Origin: Ramlibacter sp. | GTDB taxonomy: Bacteria; Pseudomonadota; Gammaproteobacteria; Burkholderiales; Burkholderiaceae_C | NCBI RefSeq assembly: GCF_028292805.1 | Contig: NZ_JAQGLS010000031.1 | Coordinates: 1-47,669 of the forward strand | Direction of reading: 5' to 3' | Length of the DNA stretch: 47,669 bases | Shown: piece by piece, positions 26,368 to 35,433 of the stretch | Layout of the letters: each line of letters opens with the position of its first letter | How positions within the stretch are numbered: position 1 is the first letter of the stretch | The notes under the pieces: model-generated | What the model was told of the DNA's origin: nothing | Databases searched by the model: none | The model's input: the letters and a program-made list of their open reading frames with translations, nothing else | Translations under genes and position numbers: made by a program

Positions 26368-27582
26368 TCACGCCACCGCCACCGCCACCGCCGCGGCTGG
26401 CTTCGCTCCCGCGCGGGCGGGCACCGCGTCGGCCGCATCTGCGTCGGCCAGGGACCAGACGCGGGTCGCCTGCGGGGGCAGGTGGATATACACCGACTGG
26501 CCCTCGGCCCAGGCCACGCTGCGGGGCAGTTCCAGCAGCACGGTCTGGCCACCGACGCGGATCTTGCATTCGAAGCCGCTGCCGACGAACAGCAGCGTCT
26601 CGATCCGGCCTTCCAGCACGTTGTGCGCCGGCAGCTCCGCGGGGCTGGCAGCGACCCGCACGTCCTCGGGCCGGGCGGCGACTTCGACCAGCTCGCCTTC
26701 GCGGACAACTTCCGGACCGCCGGGCACGACCAGCGCCTGCGTGCGGTCGGCCCCGGCCTGGTCGCCGAGGCCCAGGCGCACGGCGCCCGGCTCGCGGGCC
26801 AGCACCACGGCACGCAGCGTGACGACCTTGCCCAGGAAGTCGCGCACGAAGCGCGTGCTCGAGTTCTCGTACACGTTGCGCGGTGTGTTGATCTCCTCGA
26901 TGCGGCCGCGGTTCATGATCACGACGCGGTCGGCGATGCTCAGCGCCTCGACCTGATCGTGCGTGACGAACAGGGTGGTCAGGCGGATCTTCTTCTGCAG
27001 CTCCTTGAGTTCCAGCCGCAACTGCGTGCGCAGCTTGGTGTCCAGGTTGCTGAAGGGTTCGTCCAGCAGCAGGATGGACGGCTCGTACACCAGCGCCCGA
27101 GCCAGCGCCACGCGCTGCTGCTGGCCGCCGCTCAGGCGCGGCACGGGCCGGCTTTCCAGCTCGGCCAGGCCGACCAGCGCCAGTGCCTCGAGCACCTTCT
27201 TCCGGACCACGGCGGTCGACATGCGGCGCAACTGCAGCGGGTAGGCGACGTTTTCGAACACGGTCTTGTGCGGCCACAGGGCATAGGCCTGGAACACCAT
27301 GCCGACCTGGCGCTGCTCCGGGGGCAGGAACACGCCCTTGGCGGCCGACGAAATCACGCGGCCCTCGCAGGTGATCCCGCCTTCGCTGGGTCGCTCCAGC
27401 CCGGCGACCATGCGCAGGGTGGTGGACTTGCCGCAGCCGCTGGGGCCCAGCAGGGCGACGGTCTCGCCGTGTCGGACCTCCAGGTCGATGCCTTGCACCA
27501 CGTAATCGGCCCCGAAACGCTTGGAGAGCTTCTCCAACTTGAGCGCCGGCTGGTTGGTCATTGTTGTTGTCACGGCCTGCAT
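26368..27582 (-). CDS. ABC transporter ATP-binding protein, Fbp/Pot type
   Basis: 404 aa: Walker A GPSGCGKST, Q-loop VFQAYALWPHKTV, signature LSGGQQQRVALARALVYEP, Walker B ILLLDEPFSNLD and switch His in FVTHDQ, followed by a C-terminal TOBE-like regulatory region. The C-terminus is very Ala/Val-rich. It energises the 569-aa permease. The beta subunit of oxygenase 1 ends five bases before it. An alternative ATG at 27561 is possible. Confidence 0.93.
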   Translation of the reverse strand: MQAVTTTMTNQPALKLEKLSKRFGADYVVQGIDLEVRHGETVALLGPSGCGKSTTLRMVAGLERPSEGGITCEGRVISSAAKGVFLPPEQRQVGMVFQAYALWPHKTVFENVAYPLQLRRMSTAVVRKKVLEALALVGLAELESRPVPRLSGGQQQRVALARALVYEPSILLLDEPFSNLDTKLRTQLRLELKELQKKIRLTTLFVTHDQVEALSIADRVVIMNRGRIEEINTPRNVYENSSTRFVRDFLGKVVTLRAVVLAREPGAVRLGLGDQAGADRTQALVVPGGPEVVREGELVEVAARPEDVRVAASPAELPAHNVLEGRIETLLFVGSGFECKIRVGGQTVLLELPRSVAWAEGQSVYIHLPPQATRVWSLADADAADAVPARAGAKPAAAVAVAVA

Positions 27583-27587
27583 GGCAC

Positions 27588-28058
27588 TCAGATCAGAAAA
27601 GTAAGGTTGTTGTGGGCTTGGTCCCGGCCGAGCAGCCAGACCTTCTTGAGGACGATTTCCAGGCGACCGTCCGTGCGGCGCAGGTGATGCTCACAGCTCG
27701 CGGCCAAGCTCCTTTCGCCTTGCCCGCGCGTCTCGTGCACCGTCAAGTTCGACAGCACCTTGACCAGATCGCCGGCGGGCGCCGTACGCACGTTGGTCAC
27801 CGCGTGCAGCGTGCGCGAGGCCGGCGCCTGGGCGTGGAAGTTGCGATTGCCAAGCCGGGTGACCCGGTCTTCCAGCGTCCCGCGGTCGTCGTAGGCGATC
27901 GGTGTTTCGACGTGGGGTGCGACGTCACGACCCGAAGGGATCCAGTAGCGGACGTCAGGGGCCAGCAGCGTCAGCCACTCCTCGAAGCGGCGCTCGTCGA
28001 GCATCGCCGCCTCTTCGTACAGGAAGTCTTCCGCTTCCTGGCGCGTGATTTGAAGCAT
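27588..28058 (-). CDS. Ring-hydroxylating dioxygenase beta subunit 1
   Basis: 156 aa, NTF2-like small subunit that stabilises the alpha3-beta3 oxygenase. Signature residues include EAAMLDERRFEEWLTLLAPDVRYWIP near the N-terminus and the C-terminal KKVWLLGRDQAHNNLTFLI strand. Starts 16 bp after the alpha gene at 28075 and stops 5 bp before the ATPase gene. The pairing with that alpha subunit is by adjacency. Confidence 0.92.
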   Translation of the reverse strand: MLQITRQEAEDFLYEEAAMLDERRFEEWLTLLAPDVRYWIPSGRDVAPHVETPIAYDDRGTLEDRVTRLGNRNFHAQAPASRTLHAVTNVRTAPAGDLVKVLSNLTVHETRGQGERSLAASCEHHLRRTDGRLEIVLKKVWLLGRDQAHNNLTFLI

Positions 28059-28074
28059 TCTCTTGTCCCGTCCT

Positions 28075-29325
28075 TCAGTCGTTGGCCCGCGCCATGCGCC
28101 TGGCCCATTCGAGGTAGATGCCGCGGTGCGTGACCTCGTCGGTGATGTCGCCCACGACGCGGCCATCGCCCATGGTTTGCTCGCGCTGCAGACCCCGGCT
28201 GAACAGCAGCCATTCCGCCTGCGAGACCTTGAGGCCTTCCTGGCAACGCTCGAACGCTTCGAGATCGTCGGGCTGCCCGAAGCCTGCTGCCGACGCCCAC
28301 CAGCCAAGCTTGGTGGTCATGCGATCGTTGATCTCGTCGGGTGCGCCGCACAGCCGGTACGGAAAGGCGTAAACCTCGGTTTTGTCGACCGCGATCGGGC
28401 GCAGCACACGGAAGTGCTGGGCGTTGCTCTGGATAAACAGATTCGGAAACAGCAAGATCTGCAAGTCGCTTTCGAGCACCTTGCCGGCGCGGTCCGCTCC
28501 CAGCCGGGCCTCGAGGGCGGCGCGATAACCCGCCGCGTCCTTTTCCGAGTTCAGCGCGGCGCGCGAAGTGCCGGTGTAGTCGAGCAGGGCATGGCCATTG
28601 GGCAGTCCGACTGCGCGGGCGGCCGAGCCCTGGTTGCTGCCGGGCTTGGCCCCGGTCTTCTTGCCGACGATCGCGAAGGCGCTCTGGTGGGTGAAGGTCG
28701 GGTGGTAGCCGTCGACCCAGTTCTCCGCCTGCAGCTTCCAGTTGGCGTTGTACGTGTACTTCTGAACGCCGCCGTTCGCTTTGATCGCACCTTCCGGGGC
28801 CGCGTCCATGATGGTGTCGATGATGCCGGCTGCCGGCCCCAGCGCCGTTCGCAGCTCAGGCACGGCGGCGCTCAGGCTGGCGAAGACGAAGCCCCGGTGC
28901 GAGTCCACCCGCGCCGCGTGGATCAGCCCGAGGCTGCCCTGATCGAAACCCTCACCGTAACCCTCGGCGAACGGCACGACCAGAAGATCGCCATTGGTCG
29001 AGAAGGTCCAGCCATGGTAGAGGCAGCGGAACGCGCGCGTGTTCCCGCTCTGCTCGCGGGTCAACAGCGCGCCGCGGTGCATGCACCGGTTCAGCACCAC
29101 ATGCAGGGCGCCGTCGGTATGCCGCGTCAGCAGCGCCGGCTGCCGCCCGATCTGGACGGCCTTGAAGTCACCGGCCGCCGGGACCTCGCTTTCGTGGCCG
29201 ACGAAGACCCACCCCCGCTCGAAGATGAGCTCCATCTCGGCTTCGAAGATCGCGGGATCGACGTACACGCTGCGGTGGACCCGGCCCTGCTGAACGCGGG
29301 AGTCGAGATTCAAACTGGAATTCAC
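28075..29325 (-). CDS. Ring-hydroxylating dioxygenase alpha subunit 1 (Rieske)
   Basis: 416 aa catalytic subunit. The Rieske [2Fe-2S] site reads CMHRGALL followed by FRCLYHGWTF (Cys-x-His ... Cys-x2-His). The mononuclear iron site is NWVDGYHPTFTH (Asp/His/His facial triad). The start is set at the GTG 29325 because AAAGG lies nine bases upstream; a GTG at 29331 is only three bases from the same ribosome site. The protein is from a different subgroup than the alpha subunit at 31055. Substrate cannot be deduced from the sequence. Confidence 0.92.
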   Translation of the reverse strand: MNSSLNLDSRVQQGRVHRSVYVDPAIFEAEMELIFERGWVFVGHESEVPAAGDFKAVQIGRQPALLTRHTDGALHVVLNRCMHRGALLTREQSGNTRAFRCLYHGWTFSTNGDLLVVPFAEGYGEGFDQGSLGLIHAARVDSHRGFVFASLSAAVPELRTALGPAAGIIDTIMDAAPEGAIKANGGVQKYTYNANWKLQAENWVDGYHPTFTHQSAFAIVGKKTGAKPGSNQGSAARAVGLPNGHALLDYTGTSRAALNSEKDAAGYRAALEARLGADRAGKVLESDLQILLFPNLFIQSNAQHFRVLRPIAVDKTEVYAFPYRLCGAPDEINDRMTTKLGWWASAAGFGQPDDLEAFERCQEGLKVSQAEWLLFSRGLQREQTMGDGRVVGDITDEVTHRGIYLEWARRMARAND

Positions 29326-29362
29326 TTGCACATGCCTTTCGGTCGGTGACGTGGGCGGGCGG

Positions 29363-30490
29363 TCACGGCCGCACTTCCTTGGCAATGCGGCTCGCCTCGT
29401 TCTGCCATTTCAGGACGTTCTCCTGGATCTGCACCCGGAAGTACTTGACGCCCGGTAGCGGCTGCTTTTCCTTGCTGACCGCGGGCACGTCCGTGCGTCG
29501 GCTGTTGCGGCCGGTCACGGCCGACAGCGCCGCCTGCGTCTCCTTGGTCAGCAGCCAGTTGATGAACACCTTGGCTGCGTTCGGGTTCGGCGCCTGATTG
29601 AACAAAGCCACGGTGCCATAGCCGACGCCCTCATAGGCAGCCCCCGGCGTGTTGCCGACGTTGCGGATATCGAGCTGCATCCCGGCAGCGCGGTAGGGCC
29701 GCAGCACATCGACCAGGTCCGAGCCCAGACCGATCGGGTGCGTTCCGCGCACCATGCGCTCGGCGATGTCGGTGTTGTTCGGCACGAACAGGGGCTTTTG
29801 GTCACCCAACAGCTTGCGCAGGGCGGGCTCACCTTGCTGCGCAAGCATCATGGCCGCGTAGTTGGAGCCGCCGCCGCCCACGCGCGGGTCCCACCAGACG
29901 ATCTTGCCGGCGTACTGCGGCTTGAGCAGGTCGGCCAGGCCCTTGATCTCGCCCGGCGGGATCAGCTTGGCGTTGTAGTTGATGCTGAGCAACTCGCTCC
30001 AGAACGAGAAGATGTACCGGTGGCCGGTGTCCGTGAAGGCATCGTTCCAGCCGCCCCAGACGGCGGGGTCCTTCACCTCGGGCAGGTGCAGGGCCGGCAG
30101 CAGCGGATCGAACACCTTGTTGTCCGCCAGCCGGTAGATCTCCGCGCCCGGCCCCCAGAAATACACGTCCCACAGGTAGCGGCCGGCGCGGCGCTCCGCC
30201 TCCACGCGCGCCGGCCAGTCGGGCAGGATGGCAGGCGTGTACTCGATGCGGATGTCCGGATACGCCTTGGCGAATTCGCGCATGATGAATTCACGAGCAG
30301 CGGGGACGGGCGGACCACCGAGCAGGAGCTTGCCTTCCTTGCGGGCCGCTTCCACGATCTGCTGCCATTCGGGCGTGCCCGCCGCCTGCGCGTGGACGGC
30401 GCCGGCGCCCAGCAGGGCGAGAGAGCCGGCCGCGGCGGCCAGGGCCTTGAGCGCCCGGCGGCGCGGCAATGAGTTCGATCCGTTGTGCAT
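29363..30490 (-). CDS. ABC transporter solute-binding protein, family 1
   Basis: 375 aa, precursor with a twin-arginine-like signal peptide (LPRRRALKALAAAAG, cleavage near AVHAQA). The body resembles AfuA/PotD-type proteins (EWQQIVEAARKEGKLLLGG; DVYFWGPGAEIY; INWLLTKETQAAL). It is the partner of the ATPase and permease encoded 3 kb downstream, separated from them by oxygenase genes, and lies 41 bp after the beta subunit 2 gene. An organic anion is a likelier ligand than iron here, but this is inference. Confidence 0.88.
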   Translation of the reverse strand: MHNGSNSLPRRRALKALAAAAGSLALLGAGAVHAQAAGTPEWQQIVEAARKEGKLLLGGPPVPAAREFIMREFAKAYPDIRIEYTPAILPDWPARVEAERRAGRYLWDVYFWGPGAEIYRLADNKVFDPLLPALHLPEVKDPAVWGGWNDAFTDTGHRYIFSFWSELLSINYNAKLIPPGEIKGLADLLKPQYAGKIVWWDPRVGGGGSNYAAMMLAQQGEPALRKLLGDQKPLFVPNNTDIAERMVRGTHPIGLGSDLVDVLRPYRAAGMQLDIRNVGNTPGAAYEGVGYGTVALFNQAPNPNAAKVFINWLLTKETQAALSAVTGRNSRRTDVPAVSKEKQPLPGVKYFRVQIQENVLKWQNEASRIAKEVRP

Positions 30491-30531
30491 GTTGTCTCCA
30501 GTTGGCGCGTTTCGCGCTTGTCGTCTCACGT

Positions 30532-31029
30532 TCAGAAGAAAATGCTCAGGTTGCTCGAGTTCAGGACGTTCTGCTCGATGACCACCTTGCGTCGGGCGAT
30601 CCGCCAGCTCTCGCCGCTGCGCCGCAGCAGGTCTTCCCTGTGGCCCACGTAGAGGTTCTCGACCGACTGCAGCCGATTGCGGTAGACGAGGAAGTTGCAA
30701 CGGGCCGTGACCTCGCCGTCCTGCGCGCCGGCCTCCAGTTCGACGTTCGACAGCAGGCGCGTGGTGCGCGAGGGCGGATCCTCGGCGAAGGCGAAACCGG
30801 TCGCCAGCCGCTTCACGCGCAGCGTGAGAGTGCCCTTGTTGTCGTCGAAGAAGGCCAGCTCCAGGCGGTCCGACTCGTGCGCCTTGCCGCTGCGCACGCT
30901 CTTCATCGGCATCCAGTAGCGGATGTCGTCGGTGAACAGGGCCAGCCAATCCTCGAACCGACCCTCGTCCAGCATCCGGGCTTCCCGGTACAGGAACTGC
31001 TCGAGTTCCCTGACATATGCGTAGTCCAT
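30532..31029 (-). CDS. Ring-hydroxylating dioxygenase beta subunit 2
   Basis: 165 aa NTF2-like subunit, with REARMLDEGRFEDWLALFTDDIRYWMPM and C-terminal RRKVVIEQNVLNSSNLSIFF. Paired with the alpha subunit 2 gene 25 bp upstream. A good AGGAG ribosome site precedes the ATG. It is a paralogue of the product of 27588-28058. Confidence 0.93.
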   Translation of the reverse strand: MDYAYVRELEQFLYREARMLDEGRFEDWLALFTDDIRYWMPMKSVRSGKAHESDRLELAFFDDNKGTLTLRVKRLATGFAFAEDPPSRTTRLLSNVELEAGAQDGEVTARCNFLVYRNRLQSVENLYVGHREDLLRRSGESWRIARRKVVIEQNVLNSSNLSIFF

Positions 31030-31054
31030 GTGGCTCCTCGTGATTAACGGCGGC

Positions 31055-32341
31055 TCAAGCCAGGTCGCGCCAGGACTCGGCGCCCATGAGGTCGGCCCAG
31101 CGCTGGTACATCGCACGTTGGTTGATCTCGCTCCACATGCCGCCGATGCGGCCTGGCAGGTCGACGCCGAGCGCCTCCTTGACGGTGCGGTCGCGCCCAA
31201 GGCCCATCGAATAGTCGAAGTGGCCGTCCCGTCCCACCGTGCCCCTGGCGCTGCTGGTGCACTGGCTCCAGTTCTCGCCGTCCTCCTGTTCGAAGACGCC
31301 GCTCGGGCCAAAGGTGAAGATGTATTGCGCGCGCACGGCCGCCTTCAGCTCCTCCGGCAGCGCCTTGTCGACCACGCACCAGGCCTGGATTTCCATCGCG
31401 TTCGGTCCGCGCGGCTGCCACACCCGAAAGGTGCGAAAGCGCATCGTGTCGAGGAAGGAGAAGTTGGGAAACACCGTACCGTGGCCGATCGGAACGATCT
31501 TGGTCACGAACTCACCCCGTTCCTTTTCGAGGTTCTTGCGCACCTCCTTGACGAACGCGGTGTATGGCGTGGCAGCCTTCTCGCCCTCGGCCAGGCCGCC
31601 GAACTCGCCACCGAAGCCGTGGCCGTTTCCGGGGCTGATCTGGTAGCCGTCGTCGCCCCAGGGCTTGCGAATGCCGATGCCCAGCGAGGAGCCGTGCGTG
31701 ACCGGCACGTGGTACATGTCGCCCACGAAGTTGTCGGCGGCCAGCTTCCAGTTGGAGTTGATGATCCACTTGTGGACCCCACCGATGATCTCGATGCCGC
31801 CGACCATGCGGTTCGCCATCAGGTCTAGATAGACCTTCATGCCGCCCAGATACTCGTCCAGGGAAGGCGCCTGCGGATCCCAGGTGGCGAAGATCATCCC
31901 ATGCAGAATGCCGATATGCGCCGCTCGGCGCAGCCCCAGCATGCTCTTGTCGATTCCGTTGGAATACGCCACGTCCTCGCGCGGCACGCCCACCAGGTCG
32001 CCGCTGCTCGAGAATGTCCAGCCGTGGTAGCTACAGGAGAAGGAGCGGGCGTTGCCCTCGTCGCTGCGGCAGATCTTCATGCCGCGGTGCGTACAGGAGT
32101 TGTGCAGGACCTGAATCACGCCGTTGCGGTCGCGGATCACGATCACCGGATCCTCGCCCATGTAGGTGGTGATGTAGTCGCCGTTCTCCTTCAGCTGGGT
32201 CTCATGGCCCACATAAAGCCAGCAGCGCGCGAAGATGCGCTCGAGCTCCTGCTGATAGATGCCCTCGTCCGCAAAGATGCGCCGGGAGATCTTGCCGGTC
32301 TCGACATTCACCAGATCACCGATGTCGACTGTCATTGCCAT
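31055..32341 (-). CDS. Ring-hydroxylating dioxygenase alpha subunit 2 (Rieske)
   Basis: 428 aa; Rieske motif SCTHRGMKICR ... SFSCSYHGWTF and mononuclear iron motif NFVGDMYHVPVTH (Asp/His/His). GKISRRIFADEGIYQQELERIFARCWLYVGHE is typical of biaryl/naphthalene-type alpha subunits. First gene of the operon, starting 90 bp from the putative promoter at 32431-32459. The 428-aa length fits group members for hydrophobic biaryl rings or aromatic acids; exact substrate unknown. Confidence 0.94.
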   Translation of the reverse strand: MAMTVDIGDLVNVETGKISRRIFADEGIYQQELERIFARCWLYVGHETQLKENGDYITTYMGEDPVIVIRDRNGVIQVLHNSCTHRGMKICRSDEGNARSFSCSYHGWTFSSSGDLVGVPREDVAYSNGIDKSMLGLRRAAHIGILHGMIFATWDPQAPSLDEYLGGMKVYLDLMANRMVGGIEIIGGVHKWIINSNWKLAADNFVGDMYHVPVTHGSSLGIGIRKPWGDDGYQISPGNGHGFGGEFGGLAEGEKAATPYTAFVKEVRKNLEKERGEFVTKIVPIGHGTVFPNFSFLDTMRFRTFRVWQPRGPNAMEIQAWCVVDKALPEELKAAVRAQYIFTFGPSGVFEQEDGENWSQCTSSARGTVGRDGHFDYSMGLGRDRTVKEALGVDLPGRIGGMWSEINQRAMYQRWADLMGAESWRDLA

Positions 32342-32400
32342 GCCGCCTCCAGTTGGCGAGTGGGGAATAGAAAATGGACCCGGATCAACTCGCCAATCGC

Positions 32401-32415
32401 AAATACTACGTATTT
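32401..32415. promoter_or_regulatory. Perfect inverted repeat, candidate GntR operator
   Basis: AAATAC-TAC-GTATTT, a 6-bp perfect inverted repeat with a 3-bp spacer, in the leader of the catabolic operon. It lies about 10-25 bp after the predicted transcription start, a position suited to repression. The ATAC/GTAT half-sites resemble FCD-type GntR boxes; assignment to the regulator at 17452 is inference. Confidence 0.5.
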
Positions 32416-32430
32416 TCGAAATTCGTATCT

Positions 32431-32459
32431 ATTATCGTAATCCCTAATGCCAGGCGCAA
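32431..32459 (-). promoter_or_regulatory. Putative sigma-70 promoter of the aromatic operon
   Basis: On the minus strand a -35-like TTGCGC (32454-32459) is separated by exactly 17 bp from GATAAT (32431-32436; 5 of 6 bases of the -10 consensus). It lies in a short AT-rich island amid GC-rich DNA and reads toward alpha subunit 2. Confidence 0.5.
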
Positions 32460-32475
32460 TGACGCAGGTTTCCTG

Positions 32476-32505
32476 GAGTGGAGTGGAGTGGAGTGGAGTG
32501 GAGTG
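32476..32505. repeat. 5-bp tandem repeat, six copies
   Basis: Six perfect copies of GAGTG followed by a degenerate one, 16 bp upstream of the putative -35 element of the aromatic operon. Copy-number changes could alter upstream promoter sequence. Confidence 0.85.
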
Positions 32506-32559
32506 GAGGAGTGGCGATGCGGCGTTCGCGCGCCTGGCGGTCCAACACGCGGCCGTGAC

Positions 32560-33135
32560 GCCGGGGCCGCCGCGAAGCTGCAACCGGGTTGCATCGACGC
32601 ACCCGCGTCCGGCAGCTCCGGGGGCGCGGTCGCAGGCACGCCGACTTTCATGGTGGGCGGCCCGGCCTGAGACCCGGCGCGCGCGTCCGCTGCTGGAGAA
32701 GATGGGCCAGAACACTTGCCATGCTTGGCGGTGCCCGAGCCGGTCAGACCGCCAAGATCTGCACCAACATGCCCCTGGGCCTCCTCATGCAAGGCAGCTG
32801 CGAAGCGTCGGCGCTGGGCGTGGCCGATGGGCTGGGTCCGAAACTGCTGCCGGACCGCATGCGCCGCAGTGCGTGCAGCAACTGGGCGCTGGAGAAGTAC
32901 AAGCGCGTGCCGGGCGTGATCGAGAACGCGCCCGCCTCCAGGCACTGCGCGAGCGGATTCGGCACCGAGCGGATGCTCGAGGACCCGGGCGCGCAGCAGA
33001 ACGGCGCCGCCGTGCGCGCCGCCGCGCCGCCGGCCGGGCCGCCAGCCTGTATGCCGCGCCAGCTTGGCCGGCAGCGCAGTGCAGCGCTGGAGTTCTCCAG
33101 CGTGGTGCGCCTGCTGCAGCGGCCGCCGGCGGGAC
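32560..33135 (+). pseudogene. mmsB: Decayed 3-hydroxyisobutyrate dehydrogenase
   Basis: On the plus strand, in three frames, the middle and C-terminal parts of a 3-hydroxyisobutyrate dehydrogenase can be read: DAPASGSSGGAVAGTPTFMVGG, then RPLLEKMGQNTCHAW, then GQTAKICTNMPLGLLMQGSCEASALGVADGLGPK, NWALEKY and GFGTERMLED with EFSSVVRLL. The catalytic Lys in GQTAKIC is retained. The N-terminal NAD-binding half is absent and there are at least two frameshifts. Pseudogene converging on metE. Confidence 0.85.
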
Positions 33136-33141
33136 GGGATC

Positions 33142-35433
33142 TCAGGTGGCGGCTCGCAGCGTCTTTGCCGCCTCGACCATGTTGGCCAATGCGGGCAGGA
33201 CCTCCGACCACTGGCGCGTCTTGAGGCCGCAGTCCGGGTTCACCCACAGGCGGCTCGCGGGGATGCGCTCGGCGGCCTTTTGCATCAGCGCCACGATGTG
33301 CTCCTGCGTAGGGATGTTCGGCGAGTGGATGTCGTAGACACCGGGGCCGATCTCGTTCGGGTACTTGAAGTCATCGAAGGCGTCGAGCAACTCCATGTCG
33401 GAGCGCGAGGTTTCGATCGTGATCACGTCCGCATCCATGTCGGCAATGGACGCGATGATGTCGTTGAACTCCGAATAGCACATGTGCGTGTGGATCTGCG
33501 TCTCATCCGCCACGCCGTTGGCGGTGATGCGGAAGGACTCGATTGCCCAGTCGAGGTAGGTCTTCCACTGCGACCTGCGCAGCGGCAGGCCTTCCCGCAG
33601 CGCCGCCTCGTCGATCTGGATCACGCGCACGCCCGCCTTTTCCAGGTCCTGCACCTCTTCGCGGATGGCCAGCGCCAGTTGCTTGCAGGACACCGAGCGC
33701 GGCTGGTCGTCCCGCACGAAGGACCAGTTCAGGATCGTCACCGGGCCGGTCAGCATGCCCTTCATCGGCTTGGTGGTGAGCGATTGCGCGTACCGGGTCC
33801 ACTCCACGGTCATCGGGCGGGGCCGGGTGATGTCACCGAACAGGATCGGCGGCTTCACGCAGCGCGAGCCGTACGATTGCACCCAGCCGAACTGGCTGAA
33901 GGCGTAGCCGTCCAGCTGCTCGCCGAAGTACTCCACCATGTCGTTGCGCTCGGCCTCGCCGTGCACCAGCACGTCCAGGCCCAGGGCCTCCTGCGCGCGC
34001 ACGCAGCGGGCGATCTCGCCCTGCATGGCGGCCTTGTAGTCCGCCTCGTCGAGCGCGCCGGCCCTGAACTGGCTGCGCGCATGCCGGATCTCTGCCGTCT
34101 GCGGGAACGAGCCGATCGTGGTGGTCGGAAATTCAGGAAGCCGCAACCTGGCAGCTTGCAGCGGCGCGCGCTGTGCGTACCCGCTCTTGCGTTGTCCCAG
34201 GCTGTCGTCGAGCTTGGCGATCGCCGCCTTCACGAGCGGGTTGTGGACGCGCGGCGACGCGCGGCGCGCGTCGAGTGCGGCCTTGTTGGCGGCCAGCGCT
34301 TCGCTGGCGGCCTCGCGCCCCTGATTCAGCGCAACCGCCAAGACCTGCAGCTCGTCCAGCTTCTGCAGTGCATAGGCGAGCCAGGACTTGATCTCGGGGT
34401 CGAGCTTCTCCTCGCTGGCCAGGTCGACCGGGACATGCAGCAGCGAGCAGGAAGGCGCAAGCCACAGGCGGTCACCCAATCGTCGCGCGAGCGGCTCGAC
34501 CCAGTCGAGGACGGCGTCGAGATCGGTTTTCCAGATATTGCGGCCGTTGACCACGCCCAACGACAGCACCTTGTGCGGCGAAAGCAGGTTCAGCAGCGGC
34601 ATGACGTCTTCGCGCCCGTTGACGGCGTCGACGTGCAGGCCGGCCACCGGCAGGTTGGCCGCAAGGTACTGGTTCTTTCCCAGCTGCCCGAAGTACGTTG
34701 CCAGCAGCAGCTTGACGCGGGAGCCTTTGAGGTCGTGGTAAGCCGTGTTGAAGGCGTGTTGCCAGTCGGCATCGAATTCGGTGACCAGCAGGGGCTCGTC
34801 GACCTGCACCCATTCCACGCCGTGGGCCGCCAGCGTGTCCAGCAGCTGCGCGTACGCCGCAAGCAGCCGCGGCAGCAGTGCCAGCTTGTCGGAGCCGTCC
34901 TTGGTCTTGCCGATGGACAGGTAGGTCACCGGGCCGATGATCACCGGCTTGGCCTTCACCCCCGAGGCCCTGGCTTCGGCCAGGTGCTCCAGCAGACGCG
35001 AGGCGTCCAGCCTGAACTCGCTTTGGGCGGTGAATTCCGGGACGATGTAGTGGTAGTTGGTGTCGAACCACTTGGTCATCTCGCCGGCGGCGACGCCACC
35101 GCAGCAATCGCCGTGGTCGTCGCTCCCCTGGGCCGAGCGGCCGCGCGCCACGCGAAAGTAGTTGTCCAGCGCATCGCCGTGGAAGCCGCGCACGCGCTCG
35201 GGCAGGTTCCCCAGCGCGAAGCTCATGTCCAGCACTTGGTCGTAGAACGAGAAATCGCCGACTGGCGCCAGGTCGAGGCCGGCCTGGTGCTGCCAGTGCC
35301 GTGCGCGGAGCTGGGCGCCAAGCGCCTGCAACTCCTCGCGCGAGGATGTGCCCTTCCAGTAGGACTCGAGCGCGAACTTGAGTTCACGCTTGGCGCCGAT
35401 GCGGGGAAAGCCGAGATTGTGGGTTTGGACCAT
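33142..35433 (-). CDS. metE: Cobalamin-independent methionine synthase
   Basis: Transfers the methyl group of 5-methyltetrahydropteroyltri-L-glutamate to homocysteine. 763 aa, full length; two barrels beginning [21 protein letters not shown]. The zinc ligands are visible in the C-terminal half: His and Cys in HTHMCYSEF, Glu in ITIETSRSD and Cys in NPDCGLKTR. The start at 35433 ([11 protein letters not shown]) is the conserved one. It is divergent from metR over 103 bp, the classic arrangement for MetR-controlled methionine synthesis. Confidence 0.98.
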   Translation of the reverse strand: MVQTHNLGFPRIGAKRELKFALESYWKGTSSREELQALGAQLRARHWQHQAGLDLAPVGDFSFYDQVLDMSFALGNLPERVRGFHGDALDNYFRVARGRSAQGSDDHGDCCGGVAAGEMTKWFDTNYHYIVPEFTAQSEFRLDASRLLEHLAEARASGVKAKPVIIGPVTYLSIGKTKDGSDKLALLPRLLAAYAQLLDTLAAHGVEWVQVDEPLLVTEFDADWQHAFNTAYHDLKGSRVKLLLATYFGQLGKNQYLAANLPVAGLHVDAVNGREDVMPLLNLLSPHKVLSLGVVNGRNIWKTDLDAVLDWVEPLARRLGDRLWLAPSCSLLHVPVDLASEEKLDPEIKSWLAYALQKLDELQVLAVALNQGREAASEALAANKAALDARRASPRVHNPLVKAAIAKLDDSLGQRKSGYAQRAPLQAARLRLPEFPTTTIGSFPQTAEIRHARSQFRAGALDEADYKAAMQGEIARCVRAQEALGLDVLVHGEAERNDMVEYFGEQLDGYAFSQFGWVQSYGSRCVKPPILFGDITRPRPMTVEWTRYAQSLTTKPMKGMLTGPVTILNWSFVRDDQPRSVSCKQLALAIREEVQDLEKAGVRVIQIDEAALREGLPLRRSQWKTYLDWAIESFRITANGVADETQIHTHMCYSEFNDIIASIADMDADVITIETSRSDMELLDAFDDFKYPNEIGPGVYDIHSPNIPTQEHIVALMQKAAERIPASRLWVNPDCGLKTRQWSEVLPALANMVEAAKTLRAAT

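Noticed and set aside
26366-27277. N-terminal extension of the Fbp-type permease frame
   Set aside because: It overlaps the ATPase gene, whose Walker motifs lie in another frame, and the extension is Arg/Ala-rich with no domain.
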